DNA from: Pseudomonadota bacterium | GTDB lineage: Bacteria; Pseudomonadota; Gammaproteobacteria; Burkholderiales; Rhodocyclaceae | Assembly: GCA_963205435.1 (NCBI GenBank) | Contig: CAUJIV010000084.1 | Span: 1 to 42,713 of the forward strand | DNA length: 42,713 nt | Direction of reading: 5' to 3' | Part shown: piece after piece, positions 15,937-24,113 of the stretch | How the letters are laid out: each line of letters starts with the position of its first letter | Position numbering within the stretch: the first letter of the stretch is position 1 | The notes under the pieces: generated by a model | Databases searched by the model: none | Told to the model about the DNA's origin: nothing | The model's input: only the letters and a program-made list of their open reading frames with translations | Translations under genes and position numbers: made by a program

Positions 15937-15985
15937 AGCCAGCATTCTAATCGTCTGCCGTTCGCCGCGGATTGATGCGCGTCAA
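15937..15985 (-). promoter_or_regulatory. FNR-activated (class II) promoter of ubiUV
   Basis: On the minus strand an FNR-type box TTGACGCGCATCAA (15972-15985) is followed by TAGAAT as a -10 element (15949-15944). If transcription starts at 15937, the -10 lies at -12 to -7 and the box centre (15978.5) at exactly -41.5, the class II FNR position. The predicted leader to the ubiU ATG is about 24 nt. Confidence 0.75.
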
Positions 15986-16066
15986 GGCTAAGGCCTTGAT
16001 GTGAAACCCCTTCCCGCCGAAGGGCCGGAAGCAGCCATCAGCCAGGCGGGGACGCGAGGACTCGAC

Positions 16067-17968
16067 TCACTTGCCTTCGACGGCTTCCTTCACCATCTGG
16101 ATGCCAACCGGATCGTCGAGCGTGGTCAGGTCGCCCGGATCGCGTCCCTCGGCGATGGCCTGGATGGCGCGGCGCAGCACCTTGCCCGAGCGCGTCTTCG
16201 GCAGCTGGTTGATGAAATGCACGTTCTTCGGCCGGGCAATGGGGCCGAGCAGGCTGTCCACCGTTCCCATCACTTCCTTTTCCAGCGCCGCGCGCTGCTC
16301 CGCGCTGGCGATGCGCGACGGGTCCTTGACCACGGCGAAGGCGGTCGGCATCTGGCCCTTGAGCGAGTCGGCGACCCCCACCACCGCCGCCTCGGCGATG
16401 GCGGCATGGCTGCTGATGGCTTCCTCGATTTCGCGCGTGCCGAGGCGGTGGCCGGCGACGTTGATGACGTCGTCGGTGCGGCCGAGGATGAAGTAGTAGC
16501 CGTCCTGGTCGCGGATGCCCCAGTCGAAAGTGGTGTAGATCTGCTTGCCGGGGAAGGAGGTGAAATAGGTCTGGACGAAGCGCTCGTCCTGGCCCCACAC
16601 GGTGCTCATGCAGCCGGGCGGCAGCGGCGGCACGACGGCAACGACGCCCTTCTCGTCGACGCCGACTTCCTCGCCCGTGCCCTCGTGCAGCAGGCGCACG
16701 TCGTAGCCGTAGGCGGGGAAGGAGGGGCTGCCGAACTTGGTCGGGTGCTGCTCGATGCCCGGCACGCCGGTGAGCAGGGACCAGCCGGTCTCGGTCTGCC
16801 AGTAATGGTCATAGACCGGCTTGTCCAGCGCGCCGGCGATCCAGCGCGCGGTCGGCTCGTCGAGCGGCTCGCCGGCGAGGAAGAGGTGGCGCAGGCTGGA
16901 GAGATCGTATTTCCGGAGATAGGCCGGATCCTGCTTCTTCAGCACGCGGATGGCGGTCGGCGCCGAGAACATCACCGTCACCTTGTGGTCCTGCACGATC
17001 TTCCACCAGATGCCGGGATCGGGCCGGATCGGCGTGCCCTCATAGACGATGGTCGCCATGCCGTTGATGAGCGGGCCATAGACGATGTAGGAGTGGCCGA
17101 CCACCCAGCCGATGTCGGAGGTGGCGAAGTAGGTCTCGCCCGGGTTGGCCTGGTAGACGTGGCGCATCGAGGCGGCGAGCGCCACGGCGTGGCCGCCGGT
17201 GTCGCGCTGCACGCCCTTCGGCTTGCCGGTGGTGCCGGAGGTGTACAGGATGTAGGAAGGGTGCGAGGACTCGACGAAGACGCAGGGCACGCGGGCGTCC
17301 AGGTGCTGCGCGCGCAGCGCGGCGTAGTCGAGGTCGCGGCCCTCGCTGCGCGGCATCTCCTTGTCGAGGCCGCGGTTGACGATCAGCACCTTCTGCGGCG
17401 GCGACTGCGCCAGGCGCAGCGCCTCGTCGACCAGGTGCTTGTAGGGCACGGCCTTGCCGGCGCGCATGCCGGCGTCGGCGGTGACCATCACCTTCGGCCG
17501 GGCGTCGTCGATGCGCGTGGCGAGCGAGCTGGAGGCGAAGCCGCCGAAGACGACCGAATGGATGGCGCCGAGGCGCACCGTGGCGAGCATGGCGAAGAGC
17601 GCCTCGGCGATCATCGGCATGTAGATCAGCACCCGGTCGCCCTTGCCGACGCCGAGGCTTTGCAGCACCGCCGCCATGCGCTGCACCTCGGCGTGAAGCT
17701 CGGCGTAGGTCCAGGTCCTCTCCTCGCCGGTCTCGGTGGAGATGTAGATCAGCGCCGGCTGGTCGGCGCGCTCCCCGAGGTGTCGGTCGACGGCGTTGTG
17801 GCAGAGGTTGAGCTCGCCGCCGACGAACCATTTGGCGAAGGGCGGCCGCGAATAGTCGAGCACCTGGCCGAAGGGCTTGTGCCAGTCGACCAGGGCGGCC
17901 TGCTCGCGCCAGAAGCCCTCGCGGTCCTCGATCGAGCGGCGCAGGAACGCTTCGTATGTCTTGCCCAT
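16067..17968 (-). CDS. prpE: Propionyl-CoA synthetase (AMP-forming), PrpE
   Basis: A 633-residue acyl-CoA synthetase of the ANL family. It contains the adenylate-binding P-loop YTSGTTGKPKGV, the region DHYWQTETGW, and the C-terminal KTRSGKVLRR whose first lysine is the catalytic, acetylatable residue. The N-terminus (FLRRSIEDREGFWREQA, then PPFAKWFVGGELNLCHNAVDRH) fits PrpE better than acetyl-CoA synthetase. It converts propionate, ATP and CoA to propionyl-CoA in the cytoplasm. The ATG at 17968 follows GGGGAGGA. It stands alone here, without prpBCD. Acetyl-CoA synthetase is the main alternative. Confidence 0.88.
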   Translation of the reverse strand: MGKTYEAFLRRSIEDREGFWREQAALVDWHKPFGQVLDYSRPPFAKWFVGGELNLCHNAVDRHLGERADQPALIYISTETGEERTWTYAELHAEVQRMAAVLQSLGVGKGDRVLIYMPMIAEALFAMLATVRLGAIHSVVFGGFASSSLATRIDDARPKVMVTADAGMRAGKAVPYKHLVDEALRLAQSPPQKVLIVNRGLDKEMPRSEGRDLDYAALRAQHLDARVPCVFVESSHPSYILYTSGTTGKPKGVQRDTGGHAVALAASMRHVYQANPGETYFATSDIGWVVGHSYIVYGPLINGMATIVYEGTPIRPDPGIWWKIVQDHKVTVMFSAPTAIRVLKKQDPAYLRKYDLSSLRHLFLAGEPLDEPTARWIAGALDKPVYDHYWQTETGWSLLTGVPGIEQHPTKFGSPSFPAYGYDVRLLHEGTGEEVGVDEKGVVAVVPPLPPGCMSTVWGQDERFVQTYFTSFPGKQIYTTFDWGIRDQDGYYFILGRTDDVINVAGHRLGTREIEEAISSHAAIAEAAVVGVADSLKGQMPTAFAVVKDPSRIASAEQRAALEKEVMGTVDSLLGPIARPKNVHFINQLPKTRSGKVLRRAIQAIAEGRDPGDLTTLDDPVGIQMVKEAVEGK

Positions 17969-18005
17969 GGATTCCTCCCCTTTTGCTGTCAGCTTCCGCC
18001 GAGCC

Positions 18006-18011
18006 ATTATA
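18006..18011 (-). promoter_or_regulatory. Likely -10 element of the prpE promoter
   Basis: The minus strand reads TATAAT, a perfect sigma-70 -10 hexamer, about 38 bp upstream of the prpE ATG. The -35 region at the right distance is poor (TGCCCC), so an activator may be needed. This would give a leader of about 30 nt. Confidence 0.5.
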
Positions 18012-18083
18012 GGAGCAGAGCGGCCGCAGGGGCAGGGGGAATCCGGCGCCGCGCGCGGGGCGGCGGCCGGCGGCAGGGCCGGA

Positions 18084-19055
18084 TCAGCGCCGGCCGAGGC
18101 GCAGCCGCACGCTTTCTTCGCCCGGCGCCAGCGGCGGCGAGACGGCTTCGATGTCGTCGGATCCTGCGGCGGTGTCGCCGCTGCGGGAGATGCGCGCGAC
18201 GACGACGAAGGCAGGCACGGCAGACAGCTTGCGCTCGGGCGACAGGCTGTCGGCATCGGTGAAGGCGAAGTCGAGCGGCAGGTCGCGCACCCGGGCGCGA
18301 CGAGCGGCCAGCGGGGCGTGCGGGCCCTCGGCGGCGCGAACGAAGATGAAAACCGTTTCGCCGGGCGCGACGCGGTCCTTGACGGCCGGGTCGAGCTCGA
18401 CGCGGCCGCTGACCACGCTTCGCGCCGCGGCGGCGGCCGGCGGCTGGGGCGCGGGCGGCGGCGCCCCCTTGCCCTTGGCACCGGCCTCGGCGATGCGATC
18501 GGCCAGGGCCCTGGCCATGGACGACTCCGGCGCGACCGCCAGCAGGCGCTGCCATTTTTCCGAGGCGCCGGCGTAATCCTGGCGCTCGAAGGCGATGTTG
18601 CCGGCGATGGCCAGCGCCTTGGCGTTGTCAGGGTCGAGGACAAGCGCCCGGGCGACGAGCTTCTCCGGCTCGCCCTCGAAGCTGCGCCGGGCCATGGCCA
18701 GCACGTCGGCCCGGTCGGCCAGCACCTGGGCGTCATCCGGCAGCAGCGCGGCCAGTCTGGCGTAGGCGTCGGCGGCCTCGCCGAAGCGGCCAAGCGCGCC
18801 ATAGGTGCGCGCCAGCATGGCCCAGCCCTCGGCATCGCCGGGATTTGCCGCCAGTCGCGCGGCGAGGCTGGCGGCCATGTCTGCCGTCTTGTCGGGCGCC
18901 AGGGAATGGGAGGGATCGGCCGGCTTTTCCTCGGCGGCAGGGGGCTGCGCGTCCTGGAACAAATAATAGGCGCCGCCGGCGAGGGCGGCGAGCAGGGCCG
19001 CCACACTCGCGACGAGGGTCGCACGACTCGATGGTTTTTTGCCAGGATCGCTCAT
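18084..19055 (-). CDS. CcmI/CycH-like TPR protein (second copy, outside the ccm operon)
   Basis: A protein of about 323 residues. It has one N-terminal membrane helix (about residues 12-33), then TPR-type repeats (GDAEGWAMLARTYGALGRF and NAKALAIAGNIAFERQDY), a proline/alanine-rich linker, and a C-terminal beta-rich domain (VSGRVELDPAVKDRVAPGETVFIF) typical of the periplasmic end of CcmI. CcmI chaperones apocytochrome c at the haem lyase. The ccm operon has its own CcmI start at 1-77, so this looks like a paralogue or a separated C-terminal half. An ATG at 19080 is an alternative start with a slightly better ribosome site; a palindrome lies at 19059-19073 between the two. It follows the HD-GYP gene by 65 bp. 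Confidence 0.75.
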   Translation of the reverse strand: MSDPGKKPSSRATLVASVAALLAALAGGAYYLFQDAQPPAAEEKPADPSHSLAPDKTADMAASLAARLAANPGDAEGWAMLARTYGALGRFGEAADAYARLAALLPDDAQVLADRADVLAMARRSFEGEPEKLVARALVLDPDNAKALAIAGNIAFERQDYAGASEKWQRLLAVAPESSMARALADRIAEAGAKGKGAPPPAPQPPAAAAARSVVSGRVELDPAVKDRVAPGETVFIFVRAAEGPHAPLAARRARVRDLPLDFAFTDADSLSPERKLSAVPAFVVVARISRSGDTAAGSDDIEAVSPPLAPGEESVRLRLGRR

Positions 19056-19058
19056 GGA

Positions 19059-19073
19059 GATGATTTTATCATC
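19059..19073. repeat. Palindrome GATGAT-TTT-ATCATC at a start site
   Basis: A 6-3-6 perfect inverted repeat (GATGATTTTATCATC) ending four bases upstream of the ATG chosen for the CcmI-like protein. It is either an operator or a small hairpin at the ribosome site, or simply the coding sequence DDKII if the upstream ATG is used. Confidence 0.35.
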
Positions 19074-19120
19074 CGGCATGAGCCCCGAACGAGAGCCGGC
19101 TGCAGTCCGCCCGACGCGAA

Positions 19121-20335
19121 TCAGAGAAAGCGCATCGGGTCGATCTGCCAGGCCTCCGGCGACTCGCAGCTGACGATGCGGTCGCCGCCGCCATAGCCCT
19201 GGGAGCGGGACAGGTCGAGATCCTCGGGCTGCAGGTAGTAGTTGCGCTTGCCGTCGAACATCACCCGCACCAGCGGGCGCAGCAGGTTGGCCTCGCGATG
19301 CTCGACCACCACCGCCAGCCGCTCGCTTTCCAGCCGTACCAGGGCGCCGACCGGATAGATGCCGATCACCTTGGCGAAAGCGTGCACCAGCTCGGGGTTG
19401 AAGTGGTATTTGCTCCATTCGAACAGCTTGCGCAGGGCTTCGGTCGGTGTCAGGCCCTTGTGATAAACCCGGTCCGAGGTGATGGCATCGTATACATCGA
19501 TGATCGCCGCCATCTGCCCCATGCGGGAGATCTGGTCGCCTTGCAGGCGGTTCGGGTAGCCGCTGCCGTCGAAGCGCTCATGATGCTGGCCGGCAATTTC
19601 GAGCGCTGACGGCGGCAGGCCCGGCATGGCCTCGAGGATTTCCAGGCTGGCCGTGACATGGCCGCGCATGACGGCGAATTCGTCCTCGCTCAGCTTGCCC
19701 GGCTTGTTGAGGATGCTGCCGGGCATGCGAACCTTGCCGATGTCGTGCAGGAGACCGCCGATGCCGGCCTGGCGCGTCGTTTCCTCGTCGAAGTCGAGCC
19801 CGCGGCAGAAGGCGATGAGCAGGGCGGCGGCGCTGACCGAATGCTGGAAGGTGTATTCGTCCTTGTCCTTGATGCGGGTGAGCGAGAGCAGGGCGCCGCT
19901 GTTGCGCAGGATGGAGCCGGCCATCTTGTCCACGACCGGGTCGAGCCGCTCGACCTGGACCTGGCGGCCGAGGCGCGCGTCCTGCATGATGCCGTGCATG
20001 ATGAAGTTGGCTTCGGCATGGATCTTTTGCGCGCGCGCCAGTTCCTCTTCCATGGGAACGCTCGGCATGACAGCCGGCGTGGCGACAGCTTGCAGCATTT
20101 CCGCATCGAGCGCCTGAGACACGTCTGCTGCGCTCGGCGCATCGGGATCGTCGAGACCGCGGCTCGTGTCGATATAGAGATCGCGTATGCCGGCCTCGCG
20201 AATCTTCTGAATATCCCGGCCCGTTTCGATCTTGAAACGGTTGGTCAGGAAGGGATGGTCGATCCAGTCGCAGTTGAGACTGTGGATGAACATGCCCGGC
20301 CTGAGGCGGTCAGCAGTTATTTTCTTGATCGTCAT
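19121..20335 (-). CDS. HD-GYP domain protein with N-terminal DUF3391 (predicted c-di-GMP phosphodiesterase)
   Basis: A 404-residue cytoplasmic protein. Residues 1-125 match the DUF3391 region that often precedes HD-GYP (MTIKKITADRLRPGMFI). Residues about 145-330 form the HD-GYP domain with HDIGK (H197, D198), GHV, and the intact HHERFDGSGYP (251-261). The residues needed for metal binding and c-di-GMP hydrolysis to GMP are present. It lacks a receiver domain and transmembrane segments, so its input is unknown. Lowering c-di-GMP would favour motility and, possibly, pilus use. The ATG at 20335 was chosen because DUF3391 proteins start with this sequence; the upstream frame has no such similarity. 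Confidence 0.9.
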   Translation of the reverse strand: MTIKKITADRLRPGMFIHSLNCDWIDHPFLTNRFKIETGRDIQKIREAGIRDLYIDTSRGLDDPDAPSAADVSQALDAEMLQAVATPAVMPSVPMEEELARAQKIHAEANFIMHGIMQDARLGRQVQVERLDPVVDKMAGSILRNSGALLSLTRIKDKDEYTFQHSVSAAALLIAFCRGLDFDEETTRQAGIGGLLHDIGKVRMPGSILNKPGKLSEDEFAVMRGHVTASLEILEAMPGLPPSALEIAGQHHERFDGSGYPNRLQGDQISRMGQMAAIIDVYDAITSDRVYHKGLTPTEALRKLFEWSKYHFNPELVHAFAKVIGIYPVGALVRLESERLAVVVEHREANLLRPLVRVMFDGKRNYYLQPEDLDLSRSQGYGGGDRIVSCESPEAWQIDPMRFL

Positions 20336-20375
20336 GGCAATTCGCCCGGCTACATGGGAAATAACGGACGCATCC

Positions 20376-20401
20376 GGCCGCAGCTTTAGGGAGCCGCGGC
20401 C
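20376..20401. other. Hairpin between the sensor kinase and HD-GYP genes
   Basis: GGCCGCAGCT (20376-20385) pairs with AGCCGCGGCC (20392-20401) around a 6-nt loop, a 10-bp stem with one G-U pair in the minus-strand RNA. It begins 26 bp after the kinase stop. No T-run follows, so it may be a Rho-assisted terminator or an RNA-stabilising structure. Confidence 0.4.
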
Positions 20402-20426
20402 AGGCAAGTGAGAACGGCTCTTCGGC

Positions 20427-21800
20427 CTACCCCGCCAGAGGCAGGTGAAGCTGCAGGCGGGCACCGCCAAGAGTAGAAGTGAGCACTTGCACTCTGCCGC
20501 CATAGCTTTCAGCCATGGTTCGCGCGATGTCCAGTCCGAGACCTGCGCCGGGACGCCTTTCGTCGAGCTGCACGCCCCGCTCGAAGATGCGCTCGCGCTC
20601 CGCCGGCGGGATGCCAGGGCCGTCGTCATCCACGCTCAGCAGGAGCTGGCCGTCTTGCCGCCTGACGTCAACGACGACACGCGAGCGCGCCGACTTGCCG
20701 GCGTTGTCGAGCAGATTGCCGAGCATTTCGTAGAGATCCTCCGCCTCGCCGCGAAAGGCGGCGTCCTCCGCTTCCGGCGCGAGCTGGAAATCGAGCCGGC
20801 GCGCTTCATGCAGGCGCCGCATGGTGCGCAACAGGGCTTCGGCGGATTCGCGTGCCGGCGTGCTGAGCCCGGTCGCCCGCACGGCCGTGGCGCGGCTGCG
20901 GGCGAGCTGGTACTCCACTTGCCGGCGGATGCGGCCGGCCTGCTCCTCGACCAGCGTTGCCAGCGGACCGCCGTCGCGGGCGGCGGCATTGGCGAGAATC
21001 GACAGGGGCGTGTAGATGGCATGCGCGAGATTGCCGGTCTGCGCGCGCGCCTGCTCGACCATGCCGACGTTTTGCGCCAGCACATGATTGAATTCCTCGA
21101 CCAGCGGCTGCAATTCCCGCGGGAATTCTCCCTCGAGCCGGGCAGCCTGGCCGGCGCGCACGGCCGCCAGGCCCTGGCGCAGCCGCTGCAGCGGACGCAA
21201 GGCCAGTTGCAACTGAATGGCGGCGGCGGCGGCCAGACCGAGCGCCAGCATGACCAGCGCGATCAGCAGCAGCCGGGTGAAGCGCCCCACCGGCTCGGCA
21301 ATCAGCGTCTTGTCGCCCGCCACGATGAGGCGCAGGAGTGGGGCGTCATCCTCGGGCAGTTGCAGGGTGCGCAGCACGGCCAGCAAGTCGCGGCCCTGGG
21401 CGTCGCGCCAGGCCACGGCCTGGTAAGTCGCGTCTGCCGTCCGGATGGCCGCGGCGGGCGGCTCCAGCGCCTGGTCCCACAACGAGCGCGAACGCGCGAT
21501 GGCCGCCAGCGGCCTGTCGCCCAGCCGGTCGATCTGCCAGTACAGGCCCGAGAGCGGCTGCGCCAGGCGCGCGTCGGCGGCCATCGGCGCGATGGCGACG
21601 CGACCGTCCGGCCCCCAGTCGATGGCTCCGCTCAGGTAATCGAGCTGCATCAGCAGTTGCGCCTGCAACTGCCGGCTGACGTGGTCCTGGAAGAGGACGC
21701 GCAGGCCCCAGCCGGCCAGGGCGAGAGAGCACAGGATCCAGACCAGGGTGCCGGCGAGCAGCCGCAGGCGCAAGGATCCGGCCAGCGCCGATCGGCTCAT
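20427..21800 (-). CDS. Sensor histidine kinase of an OmpR-type two-component system
   Basis: A 457-residue inner-membrane kinase with two transmembrane helices (about 12-34 and 175-198) enclosing a periplasmic sensor of about 140 residues. A HAMP-like segment, the H-box GNLAHAIYTPLSIL (H260), the N-box MLGNLLDNAGKSA, the G1 motif DDDGPGIPP and the G2 motif GAGLGLDIA follow. The LAHxxxTPL H-box resembles that of PhoQ- and QseC-type kinases. The ATG overlaps the response regulator stop (ATGA). Signal unknown. The genes across the divergent promoter suggest it controls the PepSY/b561/flavoprotein operon. Confidence 0.92.
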   Translation of the reverse strand: MSRSALAGSLRLRLLAGTLVWILCSLALAGWGLRVLFQDHVSRQLQAQLLMQLDYLSGAIDWGPDGRVAIAPMAADARLAQPLSGLYWQIDRLGDRPLAAIARSRSLWDQALEPPAAAIRTADATYQAVAWRDAQGRDLLAVLRTLQLPEDDAPLLRLIVAGDKTLIAEPVGRFTRLLLIALVMLALGLAAAAAIQLQLALRPLQRLRQGLAAVRAGQAARLEGEFPRELQPLVEEFNHVLAQNVGMVEQARAQTGNLAHAIYTPLSILANAAARDGGPLATLVEEQAGRIRRQVEYQLARSRATAVRATGLSTPARESAEALLRTMRRLHEARRLDFQLAPEAEDAAFRGEAEDLYEMLGNLLDNAGKSARSRVVVDVRRQDGQLLLSVDDDGPGIPPAERERIFERGVQLDERRPGAGLGLDIARTMAESYGGRVQVLTSTLGGARLQLHLPLAG

Positions 21801-22471
21801 GACGAGGGGCTGCCGGCGTCCGCCAGCCGGTAGCCGAGACCGCGCACGGTTTCAATGCTGCCGGGCGGCAGCTTCTTGCGCAGACGGGCGACGAAGACTT
21901 CGATGGTGTTGGAGTCACGCTCGCTGTCGTAGGCATAGAGATGCTCGGAGAGCTCGGTGCGCGACAGCACCTCTCCCTTGCGCTGCATGAGCAGCGCCAG
22001 CAGCTTGTATTCATGGCTGGTCAGCAGCAGGGGCCGGCCGTCGACCAGCGCGCGCGCCTGGCGCGTGTCGAGCCAGATCGGCCCGCATTGCCATTGGGCG
22101 CTGGCATGCTCGGTGAGGCGGCGCAGGAGGGCGCGCAGGCGGGCGAGCAGCTCTTCGAGGTGGAAGGGCTTGGTCAGGTAGTCATCGGCGCCGGCGTCCA
22201 TGCCGACAACCTTTTCCTGCCAGGCGCCACGCGCGGTGAGGATCAGCACCGGCATCCTGCGACCGGCGGCGCGCCAGCGGCGCAGCACGGTGAGGCCGTC
22301 GAGCTTCGGCAGCCCGAGGTCCAGCACCACGGCATCGAAATCCTCGACCTCGCCCAGGTAGTGCCCCTGGACGCCGTCGCGGGCGAACTCGACGGTGTGG
22401 CCGGCGGCGCCGATGGCCTGCACCAGCTGTTCGCAAAGCACCGGCTCGTCCTCAACGACGAGGATGCGCAT
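21797..22471 (-). CDS. OmpR-family response regulator
   Basis: A 224-residue protein with a receiver domain (acidic pocket EDE at residues 7-9, phospho-acceptor D51 in LDLGLPKLDG, K101 in TKPF) and a winged-helix DNA-binding domain (LTSHEYKLLALLMQRKGEVLSR, then SNTIEVFVARLRKKL and VRGLGYRL). The sequence is of the QseB/PmrA/PhoP type. It lies in an operon after a PepSY gene (20-bp overlap) and before its kinase (ATGA overlap). A TGAAC direct repeat with 11-bp period in the divergent promoter (22839-22854) is a candidate binding site. Confidence 0.94.
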   Translation of the reverse strand: MRILVVEDEPVLCEQLVQAIGAAGHTVEFARDGVQGHYLGEVEDFDAVVLDLGLPKLDGLTVLRRWRAAGRRMPVLILTARGAWQEKVVGMDAGADDYLTKPFHLEELLARLRALLRRLTEHASAQWQCGPIWLDTRQARALVDGRPLLLTSHEYKLLALLMQRKGEVLSRTELSEHLYAYDSERDSNTIEVFVARLRKKLPPGSIETVRGLGYRLADAGSPSS

Positions 22472-22814
22472 CCGCGTCCCTTCCCGATTCCTTGCGCTTG
22501 ACGCCGAGCACGCGGCCGTCGAGGGCGTCGACCTTGAGCTTGGCGACGCGGCCGTCCTCCTGCAGCAGGCGGATCTCGTAGATGTAGCGGCCGTCCTCCT
22601 TCTCGAACTCGATCTTCAGCACCCGGCCCCGGTATTCGCTCTCCACCTTGTCGAGCACGCTGCGCAGCGGCAGCACCTGCCCCTGCTCCAGCGCCTGGCG
22701 CGCCAGGCTGGCATCGTGCTCGTCGGCGCGAAGGGCGCCGCTGGCGACGAGGGCGGCCAGCAGCAGGAGCGGCAGCCGCAGCCTGCCGGCGGCAGTGATG
22801 AAAGGCGTCTTCAT
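22452..22814 (-). CDS. Small secreted PepSY-domain protein
   Basis: A 120-residue protein with a signal peptide (about residues 1-30, ending GALRA) and one PepSY domain (residues about 45-110: LDKVESEYRGRVLKIEFEKEDGRYIYEIRLL). PepSY proteins are periplasmic; their function is poorly known, with suggested roles in protease inhibition, sensing or redox systems. It is the first gene of the operon with the response regulator and kinase, its end overlapping the regulator start. A sensing partner for the kinase is a reasonable guess. It diverges from another PepSY gene at 22947. Confidence 0.85.
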   Translation of the reverse strand: MKTPFITAAGRLRLPLLLLAALVASGALRADEHDASLARQALEQGQVLPLRSVLDKVESEYRGRVLKIEFEKEDGRYIYEIRLLQEDGRVAKLKVDALDGRVLGVKRKESGRDADAHPRR

Positions 22815-22838
22815 GGCGGCTTGATACCCCGGACAGGC

Positions 22839-22875
22839 TGAACGAAGGATGAACGCGCGCTTCAGGACAGGTTCA
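22839..22875. promoter_or_regulatory. Candidate OmpR-type regulator binding site in the divergent PepSY promoter
   Basis: TGAAC occurs at 22839-22843 and 22850-22854, an 11-bp direct repeat typical of sites bound by OmpR-family dimers. The complement GTTCA follows at 22871-22875. The site is placed between the two divergent operons, 25-40 bp from the minus-strand PepSY ATG and about 95 bp from the plus-strand ATG. Confidence 0.5.
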
Positions 22876-22946
22876 GCAGCGGCTCCGTACAGTCGCGATC
22901 AGGTCGGGCAGGGTGTCCGATCACACACCACCAAGGAGTCCCCGTC

Positions 22947-23402
22947 ATGAACAAGAAAGCACGCCGCATCCTCATCGCAGTTCCGGCCCTTTCGGCCATT
23001 GTACTGGGCAGCACGCAGCTTCAGGCGGCGCCGGCGCAGGCCTTCACGCTGGCCACGCTGACGGCCGAGGCGAACCCGGTGCCGCAATTTTACGAGCGGC
23101 TGGAAGTCGCGCTCAATCGCGAAATCGGCCGGGACAGCGCCACCGCCGAGACGCCGCTCCTGCTGGCGCAGGCGCAGACCACCGCGCCGGGCCGGGCCGC
23201 CAGCCGCAGCGGCGCGACGCCGCAGCTGAGCATCCGCGACATCTACGATCGCGTGGAGGCCGCCGGCTACCGCGACTTGCGCGAGATCGACTACTCGCAT
23301 GGCCGCTACGAAGTCAAGGCCAGCGACGCCCAGGGCGGACGCGTGAAGCTCGACGTCAACGCCGACACCGGCGCGGTGGAGCGGGTGCGCAAGGGCAAGT
23401 GA
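22947..23402 (+). CDS. Secreted PepSY-domain protein
   Basis: A 151-residue protein with a signal peptide (residues 1-28, ending LQAAPAQA) and a C-terminal PepSY domain (residues about 92-150: LSIRDIYDRVEAAGYRDLRE, then GRVKLDVNADTGAVERV). The middle is a low-complexity linker. The ribosome site AAGGAG stands ten bases before the ATG. It is the first gene of the plus-strand operon. A small hairpin (23406-23420, CCTGCC/GGCAGG) follows the stop before the b561 gene. Function unknown; exported to the periplasm. Confidence 0.85.
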   Translation: MNKKARRILIAVPALSAIVLGSTQLQAAPAQAFTLATLTAEANPVPQFYERLEVALNREIGRDSATAETPLLLAQAQTTAPGRAASRSGATPQLSIRDIYDRVEAAGYRDLREIDYSHGRYEVKASDAQGGRVKLDVNADTGAVERVRKGK

Positions 23403-23464
23403 CGACCTGCCCGGGGCAGGCCGCCCGTCGCGGCTCCTGTCCCGGGCGCATCAAGGAGAACGAA

Positions 23465-24046
23465 ATGAATGCTTCCCCGAACGCCAGGCGGTTTTCCCTG
23501 CCGTCGATCGGCCTGCACTGGGCGACCCTGCTGCTGCTCGCCGCCGTCTATGCGCTGATCGAACTGCATGGCATGTACCCGAAGGGCAGCGAGATGCGCG
23601 AAACGCTGAAGATCTGGCACTTCATGCTCGGCCTCACCGTACCGTGCCTGGTGCTGGCGCGGCTGATCCTGCGCCAGCTCTATCCGGCGCCCGCCATCGT
23701 GCCGGCGCCGCCGGCCTGGCAGCAAGGGCTGGCCGGCGCCATGCATGTCACGCTGTATGCCTTCCTCGTCGTCATGCCCCTGCTCGGCTGGCTGGCGCTG
23801 AGCGCCAAGGGCAGGCCGGTCCCGCTGTTCGGGCTGGAACTGCCGGCGCTGCTGCCGCCCGACAAGGCGCTCGGCAAGTCGCTCGAGAAGATCCACGAGT
23901 CGATCGGCGTCGCCGGCTACTGGCTGATCGGGCTGCATGCCGCCGCCGCGCTGTTCCACCACTATTTCATGCGCGACAACACCCTGCGCCTGATGCTGCC
24001 CTGGCTCGGCGAGCCCGGCAAGCGGCGCGGGACGGCGGCTTCGTGA
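23465..24046 (+). CDS. Cytochrome b561 (CybB family)
   Basis: A 193-residue membrane protein with four transmembrane helices. Histidines H18, H52, H144 and H158 have the same spacings (34 and 14) as the haem-ligand histidines of E. coli CybB, so two b haems are expected. Members of the family move electrons from quinol at the inner membrane. AAGGAG stands ten bases before the ATG. It sits between PepSY genes and a flavoprotein/ApbE set, so it may exchange electrons between the quinone pool and the periplasmic components of that set. Confidence 0.92.
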   Translation: MNASPNARRFSLPSIGLHWATLLLLAAVYALIELHGMYPKGSEMRETLKIWHFMLGLTVPCLVLARLILRQLYPAPAIVPAPPAWQQGLAGAMHVTLYAFLVVMPLLGWLALSAKGRPVPLFGLELPALLPPDKALGKSLEKIHESIGVAGYWLIGLHAAAALFHHYFMRDNTLRLMLPWLGEPGKRRGTAAS

Positions 24047-24113
24047 AGCGGGCGCGGGACTGCCATTCGGCCCACGACGTGTACCGGCCGCTTTCGGGGA
24101 AAGGCTTCATGTC

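Noticed and set aside
16067-17968. Acetyl-CoA synthetase as the identity of the acyl-CoA synthetase
   Set aside because: The N-terminal region and length fit PrpE more closely. Acetyl-CoA synthetase is kept only as an alternative.
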